From contig NZ_CP036276.1 in assembly GCF_007747995.1 (NCBI RefSeq), positions 371,001-435,000 of the forward strand: a stretch of 64,000 nucleotides of DNA, written 5' to 3'. The notes beneath the pieces are model-generated. The model saw only the letters and a program-made list of their open reading frames with translations, did no database searches and had not been told where the DNA came from. Every line of letters begins with the position of its first letter. Within the stretch, counting starts at the first letter, position 1. Source of the DNA: Symmachiella dynata (lineage in GTDB: Bacteria; Planctomycetota; Planctomycetia; Planctomycetales; Planctomycetaceae). The position numbers were made by a program, and so were the translations under genes. Shown here piece after piece: positions 57,469 through 64,000 of the stretch.

Positions 57469-59055
57469 ATGCTGATCGAATCCATACGCCGCTGCTCGCG
57501 TGGGGCGATGATATGCCTTTTGGCTGTCGCTGTTGAAGCAGTCCTCATCGAAGGTGCTGCCGTTGCGGATCGGCCCGGTCAAGCGGAGCGTCGTCGGCAA
57601 GTCCAACTGAATAAGTATGAGGCGCTGCAGGCGAAGTTCGCAAAGTCGTTGGAAGAGGTCGCTGCCCAATGTGACCAAAACGGCTTTCCCAAGCAGGCAG
57701 CAGCAATCCGCGAATTAGGGGTTCCGCTGCCGGTGGACGATCTTCGCACACTCGAGTTGCCGGATAAAATTCAGCCCGATATTGCCAACGATCTCTCGCC
57801 GGCCGAACGGCGCTGGCGCGTCGAATTGCGGCATCTCCAGCAGGAGCAGGCGATCCAGTTGTATCAGCTTGCCCAGCGCGTGATAGAAATCGGTGAAGTC
57901 CGTTTTGCCTATCAGTTGATTCAAGAGGCGGTGCGGCAGGACCCCGATAACAAATCGGTCCGCAGTTTTTTGGGCTATGAACGGAGCGGCGATGAATGGA
58001 CCACCCCGTTTCTGGCTCGCATGCGGCAGAAACATTATGTCAACACCGAAAAGTTTGGCTGGTTACCTCGTGATCACGTCAAGCGTTACGAAAAAGGTGA
58101 TCGGTATTTCCGGTCGGGCCGCGGCAGCGTCGGACGCTGGGTGAGCGCCGCCCAGGAAGCGGAATTGCGCCGCAGTTTCAAAAACGCTTGGGAGGTGGAG
58201 TCTGAGCATTATCTCATCAAGACCAACCACAGCCTGGAGCGGGGCGTCGAGTTGAGTCGTCAGCTTGAGCAGTTCTATCGCGTCTTTTTCCAGACATTTT
58301 CCGGTTTTCTCACCACTCAGGATCAGCGGTCGAGCTTGGCCAAGGGGCGGCGACGCTCCACGAAAAATCAGTTTGAAATCCATTATTTCAGCAACAAAGA
58401 GGATTATGTCGAGGCGCTGCGGCCCCGCGTTCCGGAGATCAGCATCACGACCGGTTTGTATTTGACCGACACAGGCATCGCCTATTTCTACCATCAACCC
58501 GAAATGGATGAGGATCCCGAGGGCCCTGCCACGCGTACGATTTTTCACGAAGCGACGCATCAGCTCTTTGCCGAAACCCGCAAGACACGCCGCAAGTCGT
58601 TGATGGTCGGCGAGCATGCCCACTTTTGGATCATCGAGGGGATCGCCTGTTACATGGAGTCCTTCGCCAAGAAGGGGGATCGCTACGAGTTGGGTGACCC
58701 GATGTATCAACGCTTTCGTGCTGCTCGGTATCGCTATCTTGAGGATGACTACTACATTCCCTTGGGAAGATTCGCCTCGCAGGGCGCGAATGAAATCCAA
58801 CACTCCATCGAGATTCGCAAACTCTACAGCCAAGCCTCTGGGTTGACGCATTTCTTCATGCACTACAAAGATGGCAAATATCGCGACGCGCTGATTGAGC
58901 ATCTTTCACAGCTGTATAGCACCAACCTCCGGGTCCGGGAACGACCCGCCACACTGCCGCAACTCATCGGCACGGATTACAAAACGTTGGACGAACAGTA
59001 CGGCGAATACATGCGGGCCGAGCAAGAGAGACTCACCGCACAAGCCAACAAATAA
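57469..59055 (+). CDS. DUF1570-family secreted metallopeptidase-like protein
   Basis: 528 residues with a signal-like N-terminus (RGAMICLLAVAVEAVLIEGAAVA). An N-terminal helical part is followed from about residue 240 by the DUF1570 domain: VESEHYLIKTNHSLERGVEL, LEQFYRVFFQTFSGF, FEIHYFSNKEDYVEAL. The zinc-binding HExxH is FHEATHQLF, with a likely third ligand in HFWIIEGIACYMESF. Members are gluzincin-like peptidases of unknown substrate, numerous in planctomycetes. The gene is followed closely by truB (25 bases), on the same strand, without a visible functional link. ATG at 57469. Confidence 0.85.
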   Translation: MLIESIRRCSRGAMICLLAVAVEAVLIEGAAVADRPGQAERRRQVQLNKYEALQAKFAKSLEEVAAQCDQNGFPKQAAAIRELGVPLPVDDLRTLELPDKIQPDIANDLSPAERRWRVELRHLQQEQAIQLYQLAQRVIEIGEVRFAYQLIQEAVRQDPDNKSVRSFLGYERSGDEWTTPFLARMRQKHYVNTEKFGWLPRDHVKRYEKGDRYFRSGRGSVGRWVSAAQEAELRRSFKNAWEVESEHYLIKTNHSLERGVELSRQLEQFYRVFFQTFSGFLTTQDQRSSLAKGRRRSTKNQFEIHYFSNKEDYVEALRPRVPEISITTGLYLTDTGIAYFYHQPEMDEDPEGPATRTIFHEATHQLFAETRKTRRKSLMVGEHAHFWIIEGIACYMESFAKKGDRYELGDPMYQRFRAARYRYLEDDYYIPLGRFASQGANEIQHSIEIRKLYSQASGLTHFFMHYKDGKYRDALIEHLSQLYSTNLRVRERPATLPQLIGTDYKTLDEQYGEYMRAEQERLTAQANK

Positions 59056-59080
59056 TCCGTCCCGCGTACGACTTGAAATC

Positions 59081-59965
59081 ATGAACTCCCCCGACTACCG
59101 CGGCATTCTCAACATCAATAAGCCGGCCGATATTACGTCCCGTCGTGTCGTCGACGTCGTGCAACGAATCGTTCGTCCCGCGAAGGTGGGACACGGAGGC
59201 ACGCTTGATCCCCTGGCGACTGGCGTGGTGGTCGTCTGTATCGGGGCAGCGACGCGGCTCATTTCGTACGTCCAGCAAGGCCGCAAGGAATACCGGGCGC
59301 AGTTTCGCTTAGGCCTTCGCAGCAATACCGACGACATCACCGGTGAGGTCGAGACAGTGGAAGACTCCACGCAGCCGACTGCAGCGGCGGTTGCCCAAGC
59401 TCTGCAAAATTATGTGGGCGAAATCAATCAGGTTCCGCCGCAATTCTCAGCTGTGCATATCGACGGCCGACGCGCCTATAAAATGGCCCGCGCCGGAAAA
59501 ACCCTCGACATCCCCGCCCGCCCGGTCCAGGTGTATCGCATTGATATTCTCAACTACACCTTCCCTGAATTGGAGGTCGAGATTGAGTGCGGCTCGGGAA
59601 CTTATATCCGTTCTATTGGCCGCGACATGGGAGAGGAACTCGGTTGCGGCGCCGTGATGACCCAGTTGGAACGCACGCGTGTGGGGGACTATCGTCTCGA
59701 CTCTGCTGTCGAACTGGATTCGCTGTCCCGTGAGTCGCTTTCCGCTGCGCTGTTGCCACCACTGTCGGCAGTGGCGCACTTGCCCCTCTATGCATGTTCT
59801 GAGGCCGACATGGAGAACATCCAGCACGGCCGCGCGATTCACGTTGCTCAGCCGATGTCCGATGATTCCGCCGCGACGGTGGCGATCACCGCTCCCGACG
59901 GCCGGCTGGCTGCGATTGCGACGTACAAAGACGAGATGCTGGCTCCCAAAAATGTTTTTAAGTGA
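59081..59965 (+). CDS. truB: tRNA pseudouridine-55 synthase
   Basis: 294 residues. Isomerises U55 in the T loop of tRNAs. Motifs: ILNINKPADITSRRVVD start, VGHGGTLDPLATGVVVV with catalytic Asp43, GRRAYKMARAG, and CGSGTYIRSIGRDMGEELGC. A frame is open upstream into the DUF1570 gene (to 58895), but the ATG at 59081 gives the exact TruB N-terminus. In many bacteria truB follows rbfA and infB; here that context is absent. Confidence 0.95.
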   Translation: MNSPDYRGILNINKPADITSRRVVDVVQRIVRPAKVGHGGTLDPLATGVVVVCIGAATRLISYVQQGRKEYRAQFRLGLRSNTDDITGEVETVEDSTQPTAAAVAQALQNYVGEINQVPPQFSAVHIDGRRAYKMARAGKTLDIPARPVQVYRIDILNYTFPELEVEIECGSGTYIRSIGRDMGEELGCGAVMTQLERTRVGDYRLDSAVELDSLSRESLSAALLPPLSAVAHLPLYACSEADMENIQHGRAIHVAQPMSDDSAATVAITAPDGRLAAIATYKDEMLAPKNVFK

Positions 59966-60086
59966 AAGTCGCGGCAACTCTTTTGGTCGCTGTTCACGAA
60001 TTTGCGCGATTGAAAATTGAATTTCTCCGCCGTTTCCTCCATCCTGTCGGTGAAACTTATTACCCAATCGACTGGGGCGAATCGGC

Positions 60087-61517
60087 ATGGATTCAACGTT
60101 CAGCTTTCTTGGGCTGGTCATACTTGTCGTAGAATTGGTGGGGGTGTACTCGGCGGTACATGCGATTCTCTTCACCAGGACCTCGCAAGGAGCGATTGCC
60201 TGGGCTTTTCCCTTAGTGTTATTTCCCTTCGCGGCTGTGCCGTTGTATTGGGTGTTCGGTGGCAAAAAGTTCGAAGGCTACGTCTGTGCTCGTCGCGAAG
60301 GCGAGCTGCGTCTCAAGCATATCACCGAAGAATTATCGCAATATAGCGAGGAGTTCACCTCGGGGCTTGAGCACCCGGTCGACGACTTGAAGGTGGTTGA
60401 AAAACTCGCCGCACTCCCGTTTACGAAGCACAACCAGGTGGAATTGCTGGTTGACGGTCCCGACACATTTGCGGCGATCTTCGAGGGAATTCAATCCGCC
60501 CAAGACTATATCCTCATTCAATTCTTCATCATCCACGACGATGAAATTGGCCGCGAACTCCAAAAACACCTGCTTGCCAAACTCAAAGCTGGGGTCCGTG
60601 TCTATTTTCTCTACGACGGAATCGGCTGTTACAAACTCCCCAACGAATACCTGCGTCTTTTGATTGATGCCGGAGCCAAGGTTAGTTCTTTCCGCAATTC
60701 CACCGGCTGGCGCACGCGTTTCCAACTCAATTTTCGCAACCACCGCAAGATCGTTCTCGTCGATGGTCGGTCTGCTTATGTCGGTGGGCACAATGTTGGT
60801 GATGAGTACATGGGACGCTCCCAGCGGTTCGGGCATTGGCGGGACACGCACGTCAAACTGACCGGCCCGGCGGTGCAATGCGTGCAGTTGTCCTTCCTCG
60901 AAGATTGGTATTGCGCGACGCACGAAGCCCCTAAGCTGGTATGGGAGCCCCAATCGGCCGCCGACGGCGACAAGGACACGATCGTCATTGCCTCCGGACC
61001 GGCCGATGAATTGGAGACCTGCAGCCTGTTCTTCGTGCAGGCGATCCATTCCGCGCGGCGGCGGTTGTGGATCACCAGCCCGTATTTCGTGCCGGACGCG
61101 CAGGTGATTGCTGCCCTGCAATTGGCGGCGCTGCGCGGCGTTGACGTCCGCATCCTGCTGCCGGAAAAACCGGATCACCTGTTGGTGTACCTGTCGGGCT
61201 TTTCGTTCGTCGAAGAAACCGAACCGGCCGGTGTGAAATTCTACCGCTACCAGCCCGGCTTTTTGCATCAAAAGGTGATACTCGTCGATGACCAGTTCGC
61301 CGCCGTGGGAACCGCCAACCTGGACAACCGCTCATTCCGCTTGAACTTCGAACTCACGATTGCCACCCTCGACAAAGATTTTGCCGCTGAAGTCGCCGCA
61401 ATGCTAGAAACCGATTTCGCCAACAGCCGCCTCACCGGCGCCGACGAACTCCGCGCCCGCCCCTGGTGGTTCAAGGTCGCAGTGCAGGTCTCGCGGCTGA
61501 TGGCGCCGGTGCAGTGA
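60087..61517 (+). CDS. cls: Cardiolipin synthase (phospholipase D family)
   Basis: 476 residues. Two N-terminal helices (LGLVILVVELVGVYSAVHAIL and WAFPLVLFPFAAVPLYWVFG) then two PLD domains with the catalytic HxK motifs: NFRNHRKIVLVDGRSAYVGGH (first, His-Arg-Lys) and LHQKVILVDDQFAAVGTANLD (second). Condenses phosphatidylglycerol to cardiolipin at the inner membrane. The length and architecture match ClsA. Convergent with the large M56-DUF1559 gene, whose stop is 10 bases away. No other phospholipid gene adjoins it. Confidence 0.95.
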   Translation: MDSTFSFLGLVILVVELVGVYSAVHAILFTRTSQGAIAWAFPLVLFPFAAVPLYWVFGGKKFEGYVCARREGELRLKHITEELSQYSEEFTSGLEHPVDDLKVVEKLAALPFTKHNQVELLVDGPDTFAAIFEGIQSAQDYILIQFFIIHDDEIGRELQKHLLAKLKAGVRVYFLYDGIGCYKLPNEYLRLLIDAGAKVSSFRNSTGWRTRFQLNFRNHRKIVLVDGRSAYVGGHNVGDEYMGRSQRFGHWRDTHVKLTGPAVQCVQLSFLEDWYCATHEAPKLVWEPQSAADGDKDTIVIASGPADELETCSLFFVQAIHSARRRLWITSPYFVPDAQVIAALQLAALRGVDVRILLPEKPDHLLVYLSGFSFVEETEPAGVKFYRYQPGFLHQKVILVDDQFAAVGTANLDNRSFRLNFELTIATLDKDFAAEVAAMLETDFANSRLTGADELRARPWWFKVAVQVSRLMAPVQ

Positions 61518-61527
61518 TGTTTGGCGA

Positions 61528-64000
61528 TCAATTCTGTGCTGTTGGACGTTTCGCCGGTTTGGACAGCGGTAGCTTCTTCTTGAAGAATTCGTTAGTCCGT
61601 TCGATTTCTTGCGGATCGCGCCGGACCCCATTGTAAGTGATGACGGAGCGCCAAAGTTCGTCCGCAATTCCTTCCGAAGGCATGAGCACGATTGCACCGT
61701 CAGCCTTGGCAAAAACAATGGTATCTGATTGAGGTCCACCGAGTTTGGGCAGAGGTGCTGCGGGGTCGTAGGGAATATCTTCTGGTTTGGTCCAAGGAAT
61801 ATCACGGATCGATTCTACGAGCAGTAATGTATGTTGCAGTCCGTCCCCTCTCGAAATCTCATCAAGAGTGGTCCCTTTGGGATTTCCGAACGGCGTTTCC
61901 GGTCCGGTGAATACAAAATAGGCTGCGTTTGTCGAATCGTCATCATGCCTATAGACCTCCGGAATTCGTTGAATGACTGTTTTGTTGTGTTCGCTGTCCC
62001 ACGGCTCATCCAACTTGTAGCCTTGATATTGATCACCGGCGACGCGGAGGCCGAGGTACGGCAATAAAGCCACTCGCCAACTGTGCGGCGTTTTGCCGTC
62101 AGGACCCATCACGACCGCTGGTGGAAAATGACCATTCGCAGCGTTGTAGTCGTGCATTGCCAGGGCGATTCGCCTGAGGCGGCTTACTGCTCGGTCTCGC
62201 TGCATGTCAGCGCGTACGGCTTGAATCACAGTTACGGCACTCTTGAGAACTGGTGCTACTTCCAGCGTCGTGGATGCCGTGATTTGGACCATCGTGTCTT
62301 TACGCGTTACCCGCGCACTCTCCAGAAATCGCATCCCCGTTTCTTCTAGAGCCTTTGTTTCGGGGCTCTTTGGTATCTGCTTCAGCAAGTTTTTCAGCAA
62401 ATCGATAGAAGCTGCCCAAGTCTTGTCTAAACTTTCGGCATCCGTATCGTTCTCGCAATCAGCAAATCCTTTAACTGAGAAAATCGAATCGAAGTTGCAA
62501 CCGATAATGAGAGACTCCGACTGTTCCCAATACGGTGCGAGGAGCCGCAGAAGTCTTCGTACCGTTGGCGGCGCTTCAAGTCGGTGCGACAATTTAGTTG
62601 AATCAATCGCGCCAAAGAAATGATTTTCTGCAATTTCTTCCCACGCAGCATCTGGTATGAATTTGACTTGAGCCTCCAGACTACTGTCAATGACTCGTTT
62701 TAGGTTTGTCTCACCCAATGTCACTACGAAGGTACGATCGTCAGGGCGGAAATAACAAAACCCCATTTTATCCGACTCATAGTAAACCTGCCCAGCGTGC
62801 ACTTTTTCCTTTGCATCGGGTGCGAATAAGGTTTCGAGTCTCCCAAAGTTCGTTGGGCGGACCGCTCGAATCATTAACGGTCCAAAATTAATGTTTTCTA
62901 TGAAGTCAACCATGATGATTTGTTCAATCTCTGCAACAGGCATCCCAATCATTTTTTGAATGCCGAGGTCTTCGTTGAGCATTTTGGAAATCAAGGCCAA
63001 ATCCCCGTTTTTGAAAATCGCCGCCGGCCGTACCCCGGCAACCGATCTGGCATTTGCTGGAATATACGACAATTCAAAACGATCACTCGGCGCTGTGGCA
63101 GCTGCCGGCTTCTCGTCATTCGCTTGAGCGAATTGCGGCTCGTCCGCTATGGCAATTGGCGCATCAGGTTGTCGCAAGCCCACAACTCCAATCCCCACCG
63201 CCGCCAATAATCCCACCACGACCACACGCGCGGCCCCGGGTAAACGTGTCGACAATCGCTTCGAGTGCTTCAGCATTTCGACTCTCCTGATTAAGTGTCC
63301 TCGGGACGGTAAAAAAGTGCGGGCCGGCCAACTCACCGGCTGGTCCGCCTGGCGCAGCGCCATGGCTGCCAACATCTGCAAATATTCCAGACGTCCGCCC
63401 GCGAGCGCGGCGGCGGAGGCGTCGGCGGCTAATTCTTGTTCCAATCGCAACCGCCCGGCGAGCCAATGCACCAGCGGGTTGTAATAGTGCAGCACCAATC
63501 CGATTTGGGCGATGACGTACGTTAAAAAATCTCCGCGGCGGATATGCACGATTTCATGCGCCAGCACTGCCCGTCGTTCAAGCGGCGTCCAAGACCGCCA
63601 CGCAGCCGGCAACAAGATCACCGGTCGTCGCCAACCGACGGTCGCCGGAGCGGCAAGTTGGTCCGCTTCGAGTAATTCCACACGGCGCGGGCAAGCTAAC
63701 TCCGCCCGCAATAGGTCCGCTGACTCTCGCAATTCGTCATCTTCAATCGGCCGTCCTGAGTTGCGCAGCGCGCGCACCGCCCACAACCCGGCCAAGAGTC
63801 GCACGCAACCCAAAGCCGACAACGCCAAGCAAACAACCACAGCGATCTCGGTCCAGGTCCACGCGTGCGTTGTGGGGCCAGTGGCGGGAACGGTCAGTTC
63901 ATGCGTCAATGCGTCGCCAAAACCGGTCAGCCAAGCGGCAATGCCGGCCTGTGGTATTTCGGGTGGATGGGGCGTCAGCGTGGGGACTGCTGCCACGGTC
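61528..64000 (-). CDS. M56 (BlaR1-like) peptidase fused to DUF1559 domain, 5' end outside window
   Basis: At least 822 residues are visible; the frame is still open at the window edge, so the start lies beyond 64000. The N-terminal portion holds M56 features: a helix (WTEIAVVVCLALSALGCVRL), HEIVHIRRGDFLTYVIAQIG with the zinc motif HEIVH, and a helix (GAARVVVVGLLAAVGIGVVG). A hydrophilic linker domain of about 320 residues follows. The last 200 residues are a DUF1559-like domain: RIALAMHDYNAANGHFPPAV, SWRVALLPYLGLR, YKLDEPWDSEHN, DTIVFAKADGAIVL. It lacks its own prepilin signal, so DUF1559 is used here as a periplasmic domain. Any BlaI partner would lie outside the window. Confidence 0.85.
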   Translation of the reverse strand, partial: TVAAVPTLTPHPPEIPQAGIAAWLTGFGDALTHELTVPATGPTTHAWTWTEIAVVVCLALSALGCVRLLAGLWAVRALRNSGRPIEDDELRESADLLRAELACPRRVELLEADQLAAPATVGWRRPVILLPAAWRSWTPLERRAVLAHEIVHIRRGDFLTYVIAQIGLVLHYYNPLVHWLAGRLRLEQELAADASAAALAGGRLEYLQMLAAMALRQADQPVSWPARTFLPSRGHLIRRVEMLKHSKRLSTRLPGAARVVVVGLLAAVGIGVVGLRQPDAPIAIADEPQFAQANDEKPAAATAPSDRFELSYIPANARSVAGVRPAAIFKNGDLALISKMLNEDLGIQKMIGMPVAEIEQIIMVDFIENINFGPLMIRAVRPTNFGRLETLFAPDAKEKVHAGQVYYESDKMGFCYFRPDDRTFVVTLGETNLKRVIDSSLEAQVKFIPDAAWEEIAENHFFGAIDSTKLSHRLEAPPTVRRLLRLLAPYWEQSESLIIGCNFDSIFSVKGFADCENDTDAESLDKTWAASIDLLKNLLKQIPKSPETKALEETGMRFLESARVTRKDTMVQITASTTLEVAPVLKSAVTVIQAVRADMQRDRAVSRLRRIALAMHDYNAANGHFPPAVVMGPDGKTPHSWRVALLPYLGLRVAGDQYQGYKLDEPWDSEHNKTVIQRIPEVYRHDDDSTNAAYFVFTGPETPFGNPKGTTLDEISRGDGLQHTLLLVESIRDIPWTKPEDIPYDPAAPLPKLGGPQSDTIVFAKADGAIVLMPSEGIADELWRSVITYNGVRRDPQEIERTNEFFKKKLPLSKPAKRPTAQN

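Noticed and set aside
60333..61271. 312-codon minus-strand frame
   Set aside because: Antisense to the cardiolipin synthase gene.

Overview
The window looks like chromosome of a planctomycete (Planctomycetota). It is moderately GC-rich by eye. The grounds are family content: tandem DUF1559 prepilin-like proteins, a DUF1080-FKBP lipoprotein, DUF1570, DUF2203 and DUF3500 proteins, M56/BlaR1-like membrane peptidases (one fused to DUF1559), a Ser/Thr kinase of the planctomycete type, an LptD-like outer-membrane barrel, a nickel superoxide dismutase, and several dispersed GC-rich inverted repeats of kinds I associate with this phylum. No rRNA, tRNA, CRISPR array, phage or transposase gene was found. 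Genus cannot be fixed from the sequence alone.

Layout. 1-5.1 kb: a repeat cluster, a HIT hydrolase, a DUF3500 protein, a class-III (GSAM-like) aminotransferase and a NagA-like deacetylase, separated by repeats. 5.5-10.1 kb: a Ser/Thr kinase with a degenerate receiver domain (+), then an R2K-type ATP-grasp protein and an alpha-glucan phosphorylase (-). 10.5-15.7 kb (-): trpD, nuoI, a DUF2203 protein, nuoA, nuoC, nuoD; nuoB is absent from its usual place. 15.9-21.6 kb: a nucleoside hydrolase, a large secreted glycosidase-like protein, a relict esterase 3' end, an unknown protein and a secreted beta-propeller glycosidase-like protein. 21.7-24.9 kb: sodN and a ferritin-like gene back to back, a small molybdopterin-domain protein, a zinc-ribbon protein and a divergent DgkA. 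25.0-34.5 kb: the LptD-like protein, a GT39-like glycosyltransferase, an RND/MMPL exporter and acetyl-CoA synthetase.

34.7-37.2 kb is a tight polyamine operon: S-adenosylmethionine decarboxylase, a deoxyhypusine/homospermidine-synthase-like enzyme and agmatinase, joined by 4-base stop/start overlaps. 37.7-46.4 kb (-) is a compact ten-gene run that looks like a minimal type II secretion/type IV pilus-like machine: one short GspE/PilT-type ATPase, three consecutive GspF-like membrane proteins, three pseudopilins, two DUF1559 prepilin-like proteins and a TPP-binding protein. No secretin or prepilin peptidase is in the window.

46.8-52.2 kb (+): the DUF1080-FKBP lipoprotein, a three-zinc-ribbon protein, and a BlaI/BlaR1-type pair with a readable promoter and overlapping operators. 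52.7-59.97 kb (+): dnaG-rpoD (both GTG starts), a coiled-coil zinc-ribbon protein, a DUF1570 protein and truB. The window ends with cardiolipin synthase and the incomplete M56-DUF1559 fusion on the minus strand.
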